Shown: positions 1-9,348 of the stretch, piece after piece
Layout: each line of letters starts with the position of its first letter
Position numbering within the stretch: the first letter of the stretch is position 1
NCBI RefSeq assembly: GCF_020480685.1
Contig: NZ_JAJAFU010000012.1
Coordinates: forward strand, 1-64,000
Reading direction: 5' to 3'
DNA length: 64,000 bases
Source: Deferrivibrio essentukiensis
GTDB taxonomy: Bacteria; Chrysiogenota; Deferribacteres; Deferribacterales; Deferrivibrionaceae
The notes under the pieces: generated by a model
Seen by the model: the letters and a program-made list of their open reading frames with translations, nothing else
What the model was told of the DNA's origin: nothing
Databases searched by the model: none
Program-made: the position numbers and the translations under genes

Positions 1-174
1 TAAAAACATATTTTATTTTAATATCCATTTACATTAATCTATATAAATATTTTTAATTTTCAATAAAATTAATCAAAACTCTATGAGATTTTATAAATAT
101 ACTTTTTGGTATTCAGAATTAACGCAACATAGAAGAGTCTAATCAAAAAAATATTTTATTATGAGGTCAAAGAC

Positions 175-189
175 GGGGCAAGCTGCCCC
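175..189 (-). terminator. Possible terminator after tpx
   Basis: Read on the minus strand, a 6-bp GC-only-rich stem (GGGGCA/TGCCCC) with a 3-nt loop lies 9 bases after the tpx stop codon. The run that follows is poor in T (GTCTTTG), so termination may be weak. Bases 1-174 hold no gene that I can see, only AT-rich sequence. Confidence 0.35.
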
Positions 190-197
190 ATAACAAT

Positions 198-704
198 TTA
201 AAGATTATCCAAAAAAGCAAACAATTTTTCATAATCAGGATGCTCAGTTACCTCTTTTACAAGTTCATAGTAAACAATTTTATCATCTTTATCTATCACC
301 AATACCGCTCTTGCAAGTAACCTGAGCTCTTTAATAAGCAGCCCATAGTTTTGGCCAAAACTTGCATCCTTATAATCAGAAAGCCCTACCACATTTTCAA
401 TCCCTGCAGTCGTACAAAATCTTTTTATCGCAAACGGCAAGTCCATACTGATATTAAGCACCACAGCATCTTTATATTTGGATGCTTTTTCATTAAACGT
501 CCTCATCTGCATATCGCATACAGGGGTATCAAGTGAAGGGGTAACACTAATTATCTTCAGTTTACCACTATAGTCCTGCAAGGATTTAGGAGCAAGCCCC
601 ATATCTACAACATTAAAGTCCGGAGCATTGTCTCCCACTTTGACTTCATTCCCAAAAAGTGTAACAGGATTGCCTTTCATAGTTATCAAACCTTTTCTTT
701 CCAT
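198..704 (-). CDS. tpx: Thiol peroxidase (Tpx, atypical 2-Cys peroxiredoxin)
   Basis: This is a cytoplasmic or periplasmic thioredoxin-dependent peroxidase that reduces H2O2 and organic peroxides. The Tpx family start (KGNPVTLFG) is followed by the peroxidatic cysteine in SLDTPVCDMQ and the resolving cysteine in RFCTTAG, the spacing that defines atypical 2-Cys Tpx. Length (168 aa) is normal for the family. I chose the ATG at 704 because GGAGG lies 5 bases upstream; a TTG at 719 is in frame but lies upstream of that ribosome-binding site. There is no signal peptide, so a cytoplasmic location is likely. It is a single gene facing away from the small gene at 813, and probably defends an anaerobe against oxygen exposure. 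Confidence 0.95.
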   Translation of the reverse strand: MERKGLITMKGNPVTLFGNEVKVGDNAPDFNVVDMGLAPKSLQDYSGKLKIISVTPSLDTPVCDMQMRTFNEKASKYKDAVVLNISMDLPFAIKRFCTTAGIENVVGLSDYKDASFGQNYGLLIKELRLLARAVLVIDKDDKIVYYELVKEVTEHPDYEKLFAFLDNL

Positions 705-812
705 ATTTACCTCCACCAAATTTGATGATATATTTTAGCATCATTTACAAAAATTAAAAACATTATTTGAAATTATTTTTTCATTTTGGTAAAATTAAAC
801 AAGAGGTGCAAA

Positions 813-1097
813 ATGAAAAGGACATTGATAATCGACGATAATGTTAGCGAAGGTAAATTTCCAAATGCAATAATTATTTCAAGAAAAGACGCTTTCAAAA
901 TTATAAATCTTAAAGACGGAGAGGAAATTGAACTTTCCGGGAAATATACTACAAAAGCAAAGCTTGACGGCAATAAATACATTTTCTCCGGGCTGACATT
1001 TGAATATATTGAAATTGAAAAGGAAAAGGCAGATGCTATAATCAATAAATTTTATTACATCGGACAAAAACTTGCACCGGATAAACCCAAAAAATAA
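813..1097 (+). CDS. Hypothetical protein, 94 aa
   Basis: I do not recognise this family. The protein is small, soluble and lysine-rich, starts MKRTLIIDDNVSEGKFPNAI and ends KLAPDKPKK. It has no signal peptide, transmembrane segment or cysteine motif. The ATG at 813 follows AGAGGTG at a good distance, so it was preferred to an upstream TTG at 786. The pattern of short alternating hydrophobic stretches suggests a beta-rich fold with a C-terminal helix (inference). The good ribosome-binding site and normal codon use argue that it is real. It is divergent from tpx and stands alone. Confidence 0.6.
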   Translation: MKRTLIIDDNVSEGKFPNAIIISRKDAFKIINLKDGEEIELSGKYTTKAKLDGNKYIFSGLTFEYIEIEKEKADAIINKFYYIGQKLAPDKPKK

Positions 1098-1444
1098 CTT
1101 AAAGTACTACTCCAATATATAATGTTTAAACCAAAAACAGGATTAAATATCATATTGTTAGACAATACAAATAATCTAACAACAAATAAGTCTTATATCC
1201 CGTGCCCTACAGGTGCGCACGCATTTTATATATAATAAAATATTCAACAAATAAAATAGAATTTAATTACAAAAATATCTTAACGGTTAAATCATAAAAT
1301 AATCCAACAAAATTAAAAATTAGACTTATTTTACAAAAGGTTGAATAGTCATTCATATCAAAACATAATTTTATAATTAAAAAATAAATCTTGCATTATT
1401 AAAAATTATATATTATAAAGTGCTATAATTTTGAAGGAGGTCAT
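1098..1444. other. AT-rich intergenic region with inverted repeat
   Basis: This 347-bp gap has no plausible gene. It contains a perfect 8-bp inverted repeat, TTGTTAGA at 1155-1162 and TCTAACAA at 1175-1182, separated by 12 bases. It also holds a GC-rich island at 1199-1222 in which CGTGC (1201-1205) can pair with GCACG (1217-1221). The second could be a weak terminator for the upstream gene, and the first an operator or hairpin. The right end carries the porin promoter. Confidence 0.5.
1391..1419 (+). promoter_or_regulatory. Promoter for the FadL-family gene
   Basis: TTGCAT (1391-1396), 17 bases, then TATAAA (1414-1419). A second -10-like element with a TG extension (TGCTATAAT, 1421-1429) lies just downstream, but would start transcription inside the ribosome-binding site. 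The first pair gives a leader of about 19 nt. Confidence 0.5.
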
Positions 1445-2758
1445 ATGAAAAAATCATTTTTTCACAAACTGTTTTTACTTTTTACTTTAATTACCCTTCC
1501 TGCATTGGTTTTTGCAAACGGTTTTCAAATCAATGAACAGGGTGTAAAATCACTTGGGATGGGTGGAGCTTTTGTTGCTCAGGCTGATAACCCTGATGCT
1601 GTTTATTATAACCCTGCCGGAATCACTCAACTTGAAGGTGCTCAAATTTCTCTTGGTCTTTCTCCTATCACACCTACTGTAACATTTGACAGTGACCAAA
1701 CTGGAAAGTCAACAGATGCAAAAAAACAAACTTTTTATATCCCCATTTTTTATGCTACACTTAAGGCTACCGACAGAGTTAGCGTTGGATTTGGAACTTT
1801 TTCCAACTATGGTCTTGCTACCGAATGGCCAAGCGACTGGGAAGGTAGATACATCACAGGTGGTACAAAGGCTGAAATCGTAACCCTTACACTAAACCCG
1901 AACCTGGCAGTTAAAGTAACAGATAAATTAAGCCTTGCTGTGGGTGTGGATATACAAAAGATGGAAGTTACACTGGAAAACAAGTTAAAAATAGTTCCAT
2001 ATGAAGAAGGATATATCTTACTTAATGGTGACGGTGATTCACAATTGAAAGCTGATGACTGGGCATACGGTTATAATGTTGCCTTACATTATAGTATTAC
2101 AAAAAACTGGAAAGCTGGTATATCATATAGAAGTAAGATTAAGCACGAAATTAAAGATGGAACTGCATCTATTTCTTTACCTAGCGGAAATTTATATAAT
2201 TCAACTTTTACAGGTATTCTTAGTTCAACTCCTGCAATGAGCATTCAAAAGACCGGATCAACTGATATAACGCTTCCAGATATACTTTACATTGGAACAT
2301 CTTATAAATTAGGTAAATTTACTTTTGAACTTGATGGACAGTGGACAGGTTGGTCTTCATACGACAAGCTTGAAGTAACTTTTGAAGATGGTAGTGTTCA
2401 AAGCAAGCCTAAAGATTGGGATGATGTATGGGCTATTAGATTCGGTATGCAGTATAAAGTAAACGACATGCTTGATTTAAGAGCAGGATTAATAAGAGAT
2501 TACTCTCCTATTCCTGATGAGACTCTTGACCCACTTGTATCATCTGGAGACAGATGGCTTTATGCACTTGGATTTGGCCTGAATTTTGAAAACTTAAGTA
2601 TTGATTTTGCTTACAACTATCTTGATGACGAAAACAGAACATTTAACAACAAGGTTGGTAGCGAAGCTCCTTATGATGAAAATAATCCAATGACAGGTGA
2701 GTTTAAAAGTGCTGACGCTCATATTTTCGGAATCAGTGTAACTTATAGATTCAAATAA
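1445..2758 (+). CDS. FadL/OmpP1/TodX-family outer-membrane transport protein
   Basis: This is an outer-membrane beta-barrel of the FadL family, which moves long-chain fatty acids or other hydrophobic substrates across the outer membrane. Residues 1-24 form a signal peptide cleaved after VFA. The mature start NGFQINEQG, followed by SLGMGGAFVAQADNP and YYNPAG, is the family's N-terminal plug/hatch signature. The rest is alternating beta-strand sequence ending in an aromatic-basic strand (ISVTYRFK). The 437-aa length is normal. The ATG follows GGAGGTC. The gene has its own promoter and a strong terminator, so it is monocistronic. Substrate cannot be told from sequence; the lone context, away from fatty-acid genes, gives no help. 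Confidence 0.9.
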   Translation: MKKSFFHKLFLLFTLITLPALVFANGFQINEQGVKSLGMGGAFVAQADNPDAVYYNPAGITQLEGAQISLGLSPITPTVTFDSDQTGKSTDAKKQTFYIPIFYATLKATDRVSVGFGTFSNYGLATEWPSDWEGRYITGGTKAEIVTLTLNPNLAVKVTDKLSLAVGVDIQKMEVTLENKLKIVPYEEGYILLNGDGDSQLKADDWAYGYNVALHYSITKNWKAGISYRSKIKHEIKDGTASISLPSGNLYNSTFTGILSSTPAMSIQKTGSTDITLPDILYIGTSYKLGKFTFELDGQWTGWSSYDKLEVTFEDGSVQSKPKDWDDVWAIRFGMQYKVNDMLDLRAGLIRDYSPIPDETLDPLVSSGDRWLYALGFGLNFENLSIDFAYNYLDDENRTFNNKVGSEAPYDENNPMTGEFKSADAHIFGISVTYRFK

Positions 2759-2761
2759 AAT

Positions 2762-2789
2762 AAAAGCCGGTCTTTGGGCCGGCTTTTTT
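2762..2789. terminator. Bidirectional terminator between porin gene and rnfB
   Basis: AAAAGCCGG (2762-2770) pairs with CCGGCTTTT (2779-2787) around an 8-nt loop. There is a T-run on the plus strand and, because of the A-run, on the minus strand too. It therefore serves both convergent genes; the rnfB stop codon (2788-2790) abuts the stem. Confidence 0.9.
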
Positions 2790-3570
2790 AATATCTATTT
2801 ATTGCCTTCGTCGGACAAACTTCTTCACATTTTCCGCAATTAACACACTTTTCAGGATTAATTTTGGCAACATTACCATCCATATCAATTGCATTTTCTG
2901 GGCAATTTTTGATACATAACCTGCAGGCAATACAACCTACTGAGCATGCTTTTTTCGTATCTGCTCCTTTATCCATTGACCTGCAGTTTACAACAAATTT
3001 TTTATCAACAGGCAAAAGCTCAATCAAATTTCTTGGACAAGCTTTCACACACATTCCGCAGGCAGTGCATTTATCTTCAATAACGACAGGGATTTTATCA
3101 TCCCCCATATAGATTGCATCAAAACTGCAAGCTTTCACACAACTGCCGCCGCCAACGCATCCAAAAGTACACTGTTTTATTCCACCTGCCAGAAGGGTAA
3201 TACTATGGCAGTCAGAAGGTCCATAATAATCATATTTTTCAAGGCATTTATCCTTACCACCGCGACATCTGACCCTTGCAACATTTTTTACCGTAGCTCC
3301 AACTTCCACACCCAGAATTACGGCTATTTTTGCAGCAAGCTCTGCACCACCTACGGGGCAAGATGTCGGCTTAGCCTTGCCACTTGCAATAGCATCCGCA
3401 AGGGCTGAGCATCCAGGTAGTCCACATCCGCCACAATTTGCCCCAGGCAAAATTTCATTTATCTCCTGAACCTTTGGGTCTTTTTCCACAGCAAATTTTT
3501 TTGATGCGTATAAAAGACCAAGACCTGCAACAAAACCGGTTGTACCCAACGTAACCAAAGCTTCTATCAT
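2788..3570 (-). CDS. rnfB: Rnf complex subunit B (multi-[4Fe-4S] ferredoxin-like)
   Basis: RnfB is the ferredoxin-accepting iron-sulfur subunit of the ion-translocating ferredoxin:NAD+ oxidoreductase. Residues 4-21 form one membrane anchor. A four-cysteine cluster motif follows (Cys46, Cys49, Cys54, Cys71; NCGGCGLPGC), the RnfB 4Fe-4S domain. Further cysteine groups after residue 100 include CTACGMCVKACP, CIACRLCIKNCP and CVNCGKCEEVCP. At 260 aa it is longer than the gammaproteobacterial type and resembles the long RnfB of Clostridia and other anaerobes. Start: ATG with AGAGGT upstream. It is the last gene of rnfCDGEAB. Confidence 0.96.
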   Translation of the reverse strand: MIEALVTLGTTGFVAGLGLLYASKKFAVEKDPKVQEINEILPGANCGGCGLPGCSALADAIASGKAKPTSCPVGGAELAAKIAVILGVEVGATVKNVARVRCRGGKDKCLEKYDYYGPSDCHSITLLAGGIKQCTFGCVGGGSCVKACSFDAIYMGDDKIPVVIEDKCTACGMCVKACPRNLIELLPVDKKFVVNCRSMDKGADTKKACSVGCIACRLCIKNCPENAIDMDGNVAKINPEKCVNCGKCEEVCPTKAINRY

Positions 3571-3585
3571 CTTATTTACCTCTTC

Positions 3586-4164
3586 CTATTTTACAAGTCC
3601 GCTAAAGCCCATAAAGGCAAGTGCAAGTATACCAGCAGTTATAAACGCCACGGGCAAACCTCTGAAATATTTAGGAACATCTGACAGGTCTACCCTTTCT
3701 CTGATACCTGCAAATAGAATCAGAGCAAGACCAAAGCCAATGGATGAACCTATTGTAAATACCAACATTTGAATAAAAGTATATTGAAGCTGTATATTCA
3801 AAAGAGCAGCACCAAGTATTGCACAGTTAGTGGTAATTAGCGGCAAAAATATACCAAGGCTAGCATATAGACCAGGTGAAGTTTTTTCAATAACCATCTC
3901 AACCAGCTGTACCAAAGCTGCTATAACAAGAATGAAAACAATTGTCTGCAAATAAATTAATCCGAATGGGTTAAGCACGGTATATTGAATTATCCATGTT
4001 ACAATACCTGCAACAGTCATTACAAATGTAACAGCCATACTCATCCCGATGGCTGTCTCGAGCTGTTTTGAAACACCAAAAAATGGACATATACCTAAAA
4101 ATCTGCTTAAGACAAAGTTATTAACCAATACCGCGCTGATAAATATTAATATTAGCCCTGTCAT
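3586..4164 (-). CDS. rnfA: Rnf complex subunit A
   Basis: RnfA is an integral membrane subunit of the Rnf complex, homologous to NqrE, with six predicted membrane segments. The family motifs [17 protein letters not shown] near the N-terminus and [11 protein letters not shown] in the middle are present; their cysteines are proposed in the family to hold an intramembrane iron-sulfur site. Length 192 aa is exactly typical. It starts 4 bases after rnfE and is followed by rnfB after 15 bases, so all are co-translated in one operon. Confidence 0.96.
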   Translation of the reverse strand: MTGLILIFISAVLVNNFVLSRFLGICPFFGVSKQLETAIGMSMAVTFVMTVAGIVTWIIQYTVLNPFGLIYLQTIVFILVIAALVQLVEMVIEKTSPGLYASLGIFLPLITTNCAILGAALLNIQLQYTFIQMLVFTIGSSIGFGLALILFAGIRERVDLSDVPKYFRGLPVAFITAGILALAFMGFSGLVK

Positions 4165-4168
4165 GATT

Positions 4169-4798
4169 CTACCCTACTGAACAATGCTCTTTTGGAGCAT
4201 TTTTTATTTTTCTTCTATCTTCAATATAATTTATTGCAAACATTATAAATCCCAGTGCAATAAATGCCCCTGGAGGCAAAATCATAACAATTGCCGGCTT
4301 AAACCATTCACCTGTAACAGTAAAACCAAGAATTGAGCCATTGCCCAATATCTCCCTCACACTTCCAAGAATAAAAAGTGCAAAAGTGAAACCTAATCCA
4401 ATACCTATACCGTCAAAAATAGACTTCACAACAGAATTCTTTGATGCAAAACTTTCAGCCCTTCCCAAAATCATACAGTTAACAACAATTAATGGAATAA
4501 AAAGTCCAAGTACTTTATGGATATCATGAAGATAAGCATTCATTACCAAGTCAATTACTGTCACAAAACTTGCAATAATTACAATATAGGCAGGAATCCT
4601 TACTTTTGAAGGAATGTAATCCTTTACAATTGAGACCACAATATTTGAACATATAAGCACAGCGGTAGACGCTAAACCCATAGCAATGCCATTAATTGCA
4701 GATGTTGTAACAGCAAGAGCAGGACACATACCCAAAACCTGCTTAAAAACAGCATTATTTTTCCACAATCCCTCTTTAAATATTTTAATTAGCGACAT
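4169..4798 (-). CDS. rnfE: Rnf complex subunit E
   Basis: RnfE is the membrane subunit homologous to NqrD and pairs with RnfA. The motifs [13 protein letters not shown] and [11 protein letters not shown], each with a conserved cysteine, are in place, and six hydrophobic segments are visible. I start at the ATG at 4798 ([15 protein letters not shown]), which has GGGAAG just upstream and lies 1 base after the rnfG stop; a longer in-frame version to 4822 would overlap rnfG and has no ribosome-binding site. Length 209 aa matches the family. C-terminal residues are lysine-rich and cytoplasmic. Confidence 0.96.
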   Translation of the reverse strand: MSLIKIFKEGLWKNNAVFKQVLGMCPALAVTTSAINGIAMGLASTAVLICSNIVVSIVKDYIPSKVRIPAYIVIIASFVTVIDLVMNAYLHDIHKVLGLFIPLIVVNCMILGRAESFASKNSVVKSIFDGIGIGLGFTFALFILGSVREILGNGSILGFTVTGEWFKPAIVMILPPGAFIALGFIMFAINYIEDRRKIKNAPKEHCSVG

Positions 4799-4799
4799 T

Positions 4800-5351
4800 T
4801 TACTTCCCCAAAATTTTGTCATCTATAAATTTCAGTCCATTTGCAACAGCCTCGCTGACCGCTCTTGGACTGATGGTTGCTCCACTGAACTGGTCTATAA
4901 TCCCACCATCTTTTTTTACAGCAATATTATCTTTTGCTGTTAGCCCTTTGAAAAGGTTTTTAAACCACTCATCCTCAATTTTATCACCAAGTCCTGGTGT
5001 TTCTGCGTGTCTTAAAATTTCAATACCTGTGATTTTACCATCAGTAGAAACAGCTATAAGTACATCTATGTCTCCACCATAGCCCTTACTGCTCGTCGAT
5101 TTGATTGCATATCCAACAACTTTATCATTCATTTTAGCAATATATATATTTTGACCATCGACAATATTAATATCTTTGTCGGGCTCATTGTTATAATTTG
5201 GAAAAACTTTTACCAGAGCCCTCAAAAATTCCTGTCTGTAAGCCTCTGCTATTTTATCTTTGGTTGAAGAATATACAAAAGATAACACAAAAGCAGCTAT
5301 TGCAGCAATTACAGTAAGTACTATCACCATTTTAAAGTTATTATCACGCAT
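4800..5351 (-). CDS. rnfG: Rnf complex subunit G (covalent FMN carrier)
   Basis: RnfG is a periplasm-facing flavoprotein that carries FMN linked to a threonine. One N-terminal membrane helix (about residues 8-27) anchors it. The FMN site motif SGATISP lies in the C-terminal half, and the HAETPGLGDKI stretch is the family's FMN_bind signature. Start: the ATG at 5351 has GCGAGG upstream, while the TTG at 5366 lacks a good site. It overlaps the 3' end of rnfD by 8 bases, so the two are translationally coupled. Length 183 aa is normal. Confidence 0.95.
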   Translation of the reverse strand: MRDNNFKMVIVLTVIAAIAAFVLSFVYSSTKDKIAEAYRQEFLRALVKVFPNYNNEPDKDINIVDGQNIYIAKMNDKVVGYAIKSTSSKGYGGDIDVLIAVSTDGKITGIEILRHAETPGLGDKIEDEWFKNLFKGLTAKDNIAVKKDGGIIDQFSGATISPRAVSEAVANGLKFIDDKILGK

Positions 5352-6336
5352 TGGTAGCCTCGCCAAAACTTTTATGTCTTATATAAAAATCAATTATAGG
5401 CACAAAAGCATTCATTATCAAAATCGCAAATGAAACCCCTTCAGGATAACCGCCAAATAGCCTGATTACTGCCGTAAGTACCCCGCAACCTATACCAAAA
5501 ATAATTTGCCCTTTTTTAGTAACAGGGCTTGTTACCATATCAGTGGCCATATAAAATGCACCTAACATAAGTCCACCAGTAAAAAGGTGCACCATGGGAT
5601 TTAATGTCTTGTCAGGATTTATTATCCAGTAAGGCACAATTATGATAAGAAAAGAAATGATATAGCTAAAAGGCGTATGCCATGAAATAATCCTTTTATA
5701 CATCAAAAAAGCTGCACCCAAAATAAGCGCAATCGCTGAAATCTCCCCCATTGAGCCACTCATAAAGCCTATAAAATAGTCGGATACATCGCTAAAATTA
5801 CTTATAATTTTACCGCTCATCAAAACTTCAGTTTTTGACTGACCAAGCGGAGTGGCGGTAGAGACTGTATCAAAAATAAAGCCTGTTGTAATAGGGTTTG
5901 GCTTTACCCAATATGTCATCTGAGCTGGCCAGGAAATAAGTAAAAATACCCTTGCAACCAATGCCGGATTAAATGGATTTTGTCCAAGTCCGCCATAAAC
6001 CTGTTTCCCCACAACAATTGCAATAAAACTGCCTATTAAAATAAGCCACCATGGACTTACCGGAGGCAAATTCATTGCAAGCAATATTGCAGTTACCAGC
6101 GCACTGTTGTCAGAAAGTGTAATTGGCTTTTTCCTTATTTTCTGAAACAATGCCTCAAAGCCAAGTGTAAAAACAGCCGTTAAAATATATGTTTTAAGAG
6201 CATAATAACCAAAAAAGTAAATCGACACCGCTACTGCCGGTAAAAGCGAATATACAACATACATCATGACTTTATCAGTCATAAGATTTTCTCTTTCGTG
6301 AGGAGAAAAAGTAACTAAATATCTATTTTCCTGCAT
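5344..6336 (-). CDS. rnfD: Rnf complex subunit D (membrane flavoprotein)
   Basis: RnfD is a polytopic membrane subunit homologous to NqrB that carries covalent FMN. The first residues match the family (SPHERENLMTDKVMMYV). The motif GLGQNPFNPALVARVFLLIS and the flavinylation-site motif TATPLGQ are both present. About nine or ten membrane segments can be traced. At 330 aa it is of normal size. Its start overlaps rnfC by 14 bases and its end overlaps rnfG by 8, a tightly coupled arrangement. Confidence 0.95.
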   Translation of the reverse strand: MQENRYLVTFSPHERENLMTDKVMMYVVYSLLPAVAVSIYFFGYYALKTYILTAVFTLGFEALFQKIRKKPITLSDNSALVTAILLAMNLPPVSPWWLILIGSFIAIVVGKQVYGGLGQNPFNPALVARVFLLISWPAQMTYWVKPNPITTGFIFDTVSTATPLGQSKTEVLMSGKIISNFSDVSDYFIGFMSGSMGEISAIALILGAAFLMYKRIISWHTPFSYIISFLIIIVPYWIINPDKTLNPMVHLFTGGLMLGAFYMATDMVTSPVTKKGQIIFGIGCGVLTAVIRLFGGYPEGVSFAILIMNAFVPIIDFYIRHKSFGEATNA

Positions 6337-7633
6337 TTTGCTCTCTCTGTTTTAATATTTTCATAACTTCTCTTTTTGCTGTTTTAAAATAACCGACCAA
6401 AGGTCTCCTTGCCGGACAGACATAACTACAACATCCGCATTCAATACAATTTAGCACATGCCAGTCAAGTACTTTTTCATACATCTCATTTAAAGTAAAT
6501 TGCTCCATAATTGCAGGAACAAGACCCATAGGGCATGCACTAACACACCTTCCGCATCTGATACAATTTGTCATCTTCAAATCGGGCAAATCTTCTTCCC
6601 TGTAAACAAGTACACCGCTTGTGCCTTTCATCACAGGTGTTTTAAGAGAAGTAACTGCAAACCCCATCATTGGGCCACCCATTACAATTTTCTTAGGGGT
6701 ACCTATAAACCCTCCGCATTCTTCGATAAGTTTACCTATAGGGGTTCCTATTTTTACATGTAAATTCTTTGGATTTTTGACTGCACCTGTCACCGTCACC
6801 ACTCTTTCAATTAACGGCTTTTTCAGGTAAATGGCCTCATATACCGCCAGGGCTGTGCCAACATTCTGGACGACGCACCCAACCTCAAGAGGGAGTTTTC
6901 CTTCGGGAACAACTCTGTTTACAGTAGCTTTAATAAGTTGCTTTTCACCACCCTGTGGGTATTTTACTTCAAGGGGTATAATTTCAATATTATTATCTGA
7001 AAATTTTCTAAATTTTTCAATAGCGTCAGGCTTATTTTCTTCAATACCTATTATAAGTTTAACATCTTCTCCAAGATTTTCTCTGATTATTTGTGCACCC
7101 TTCAATATCTCCTCTGTCTTTTCCACCATAAGTCTGTGATCACAAGTCAGGTATGGTTCGCACTCTGCACCGTTTATAATTAGGTAATCTATTTTTTTTG
7201 GAGGCGAAAGTTTCACATGTGTAGGAAAAGTTGCTCCTCCCATCCCAACAATACCAGCTTCAAGAATAACCTCCTGAAATTTCTTATTCGCAGTGATTGG
7301 CTCAAAATTGTTGTCAGTTTCAGTAATCTTAATATGCACAGCATCGGTTTTGCCGGAAATAGGATGAGGCACTTTCACAATACCCAATACTTCACCAGTA
7401 ACAGATGAGTGTACGGAGCTGCTGATAAAACCTGCCGGAGCCCCTATTAGCTGCCCTCTTTTAACTACATCTTTTTTGTTAACAAGAGGTTTTGCAGGTG
7501 CCCCAATATGCTGGGAAAGAGGTATAAAAACCTCATCGTCTGCTTTTAGATCAAGAACTTCCACAGATTTGTCACTGGTCAAACCTTTGTTATAACGGGG
7601 ATGAATCCCGCCGGAAAAACCATAAAAACCCAT
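6323..7633 (-). CDS. rnfC: Rnf complex subunit C (NADH/FMN/4Fe-4S)
   Basis: RnfC is the cytoplasmic subunit that exchanges electrons with NAD(H), related to the 51-kDa subunit of complex I. Visible features in order: N-terminal RnfC barrel-sandwich region; the nucleotide/FMN part with GMGGATFPTHVK and INGAECEPYLTCD; an SLBB-like segment; and two 4Fe-4S motifs, CIRCGRCVSACPMG and CIECGCCSYVCPARRP. Length 436 aa is typical of the short RnfC without the alanine-rich tail of enterobacteria. As first gene of the rnf block it lies only 15 bases after the dCMP deaminase gene, so the rnf genes are read from the rpiB promoter or from an internal one that I do not see. Confidence 0.96.
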   Translation of the reverse strand: MGFYGFSGGIHPRYNKGLTSDKSVEVLDLKADDEVFIPLSQHIGAPAKPLVNKKDVVKRGQLIGAPAGFISSSVHSSVTGEVLGIVKVPHPISGKTDAVHIKITETDNNFEPITANKKFQEVILEAGIVGMGGATFPTHVKLSPPKKIDYLIINGAECEPYLTCDHRLMVEKTEEILKGAQIIRENLGEDVKLIIGIEENKPDAIEKFRKFSDNNIEIIPLEVKYPQGGEKQLIKATVNRVVPEGKLPLEVGCVVQNVGTALAVYEAIYLKKPLIERVVTVTGAVKNPKNLHVKIGTPIGKLIEECGGFIGTPKKIVMGGPMMGFAVTSLKTPVMKGTSGVLVYREEDLPDLKMTNCIRCGRCVSACPMGLVPAIMEQFTLNEMYEKVLDWHVLNCIECGCCSYVCPARRPLVGYFKTAKREVMKILKQREQNAGK

Positions 7634-7648
7634 AATTACACTTCCTGA

Positions 7649-8086
7649 TTAAATTTTTACTAATTCAATGTCTGTTTCAGCCAAAAGCTCATCTGCAAGC
7701 TTGTCTGTATAATCAATCTGATAAACTATTCTTTTTATTCCTGCATTTATTATCATTTTGGTGCAAATGGAGCAAGGCTTTGTGTTTGTATATAAAGTAG
7801 CATCTTTGATGCTTACACCATGAAGTGCTGCCTGAATAATTGCATTTTGTTCCGCGTGCAACCCTCTGCAAAGCTCATGTCTTTCACCTGAAGGGACTTT
7901 CAACTTTTCTCTCAGACATCCAACCTCTGAGCAATGAGTTATCTTTGTCGGAACACCATTATAACCTGTGGACAGAATATGGTTGTCCTTAACAATAATA
8001 GCGCCTACCTGCCTTCTTAGACAGGTAGAGCGTTTTTTTACCACGTCAGTAAGTTCCAAGAAATAGCTATCCCAATCTGGCCTCAA
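7649..8086 (-). CDS. dCMP deaminase family protein (ComEB-like)
   Basis: This is a zinc-dependent cytidine/deoxycytidylate deaminase family enzyme, probably dCMP to dUMP for thymidylate synthesis. The zinc and catalytic motifs are HAEQNA (His and catalytic Glu) and PCSIC (two Cys). An extra His/Cys-containing insertion ([22 protein letters not shown]) is typical of ComEB-type dCMP deaminases, which bind a second zinc. Length is 145 aa. The start is a TTG overlapping the glyA stop codon, with AAGGGT 8 bases upstream. Being next to glyA (one-carbon units) makes sense for dTMP supply. Confidence 0.88.
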   Translation of the reverse strand: MRPDWDSYFLELTDVVKKRSTCLRRQVGAIIVKDNHILSTGYNGVPTKITHCSEVGCLREKLKVPSGERHELCRGLHAEQNAIIQAALHGVSIKDATLYTNTKPCSICTKMIINAGIKRIVYQIDYTDKLADELLAETDIELVKI

Positions 8087-9339
8087 TACAGTTTACCCTT
8101 GTAAAGTGGAAATTTTGAGCAAAGCTCAAGAACCTTTTTCTTTGTATCAGTTATAACACTTTCGTTGTTTATATTATCAAGCACGTCGGCAATGTACTCA
8201 CCAACAAGGTTCATTTCCTGCTCTTTCATTCCTCGTGTAGTCAGAGCAGGTGTACCTATCCTTATTCCGCTTGTTACAAAAGGGCTTCTTGTTTCAAAAG
8301 GGATTGTATTTTTATTAACGGTAATATTTGCCATCCCAAGAGCATGTTCGGCATCTTTTCCGGTAATATCCTGTTTTGTAAGGTCAACAAGCATAAGATG
8401 ATTATCTGTCCCGCCGGAAACTAACCTGTAACCTCTTGATGAAAGTTTTTCTGCCAGCGCTTTTGCATTTTTTACTATCTGTTTCTGATACTCTTTAAAT
8501 TCTTCGCCAAGAGCCTCTTTAAAAGCAACTGCCTTTGCAGCTATAACGTGCATCAAAGGACCTCCCTGGATACCAGGGAATATATTTGAATTGACAGCTT
8601 TGGCAAACTCCCCTCTACAAAGAATCATACCACCCCTTGGCCCTCTCAATGTTTTGTGAGTAGTAGTGGTAACAAATTCGGCATAGGGGACGGGATTTGG
8701 ATGAACGCCAGCAGCAACAAGCCCTGCAATATGTGCCATATCAACCATTACGTATGCACCCACTTTATCAGCTATTCTTCTGAACTCTTTGAAATCTATC
8801 TCTCTTGGATACGCACTTGCACCAACAACAATCATCTTAGGCTTATTTTCTACAGCAAGTCTTTCAACCTCATCAAAATCTATTGTTTCAGTCTCTTTGT
8901 TTACTCCATAAGGGATTACATTAAAAAATTTACCGGAAAAATTTACAGGACTTCCGTGAGTAAGGTGACCCCCATGAGAAAGATTCATCCCCAAAATAGT
9001 ATCACCGGGGTTCAAAACGGAAAAATATACAGCCATATTAGCTTGACTGCCTGAGTGTGGTTGAACATTTGCATGATCAGCGCCAAAAAGCTTTTTGGCA
9101 CGTTGTATTGCAAGTTCTTCTGCAATATCTACAAACTCACAGCCGCCATAATACCTCTTTGACGGATAACCTTCCGCATATTTGTTTGTCAAAACAGAGC
9201 CTTGGGCTTCCAAAACTGCCGGACTTACAAAATTTTCGCTTGCAATAAGCTCAAGATGGGTTTCCTGCCTCTCAAGCTCTTTTTGCAAAGCATCATAAAC
9301 TTCCCTATCAACTTTTTTAACTGTTTCATATAAAGACAT
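8083..9339 (-). CDS. glyA: Serine hydroxymethyltransferase
   Basis: This cytoplasmic PLP enzyme interconverts serine plus THF and glycine plus 5,10-methylene-THF. The PLP lysine lies in [14 protein letters not shown]; the N-terminal SHMT signatures [12 protein letters not shown] and [15 protein letters not shown] are intact. I start at the second ATG (9339): AGGGG lies about 6 bases upstream of it, whereas the first ATG (9345) touches the ribosome-binding site. Length 418 aa is standard. It sits 9 bases after rpiB and overlaps the start of the deaminase gene, so it is part of the same operon. Confidence 0.97.
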   Translation of the reverse strand: MSLYETVKKVDREVYDALQKELERQETHLELIASENFVSPAVLEAQGSVLTNKYAEGYPSKRYYGGCEFVDIAEELAIQRAKKLFGADHANVQPHSGSQANMAVYFSVLNPGDTILGMNLSHGGHLTHGSPVNFSGKFFNVIPYGVNKETETIDFDEVERLAVENKPKMIVVGASAYPREIDFKEFRRIADKVGAYVMVDMAHIAGLVAAGVHPNPVPYAEFVTTTTHKTLRGPRGGMILCRGEFAKAVNSNIFPGIQGGPLMHVIAAKAVAFKEALGEEFKEYQKQIVKNAKALAEKLSSRGYRLVSGGTDNHLMLVDLTKQDITGKDAEHALGMANITVNKNTIPFETRSPFVTSGIRIGTPALTTRGMKEQEMNLVGEYIADVLDNINNESVITDTKKKVLELCSKFPLYKGKLY

Positions 9340-9348
9340 AGACATCCC

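Noticed and set aside
6831-7139. Open frame on the plus strand inside rnfC
   Set aside because: Antisense shadow of a conserved gene; no ribosome-binding site or family.
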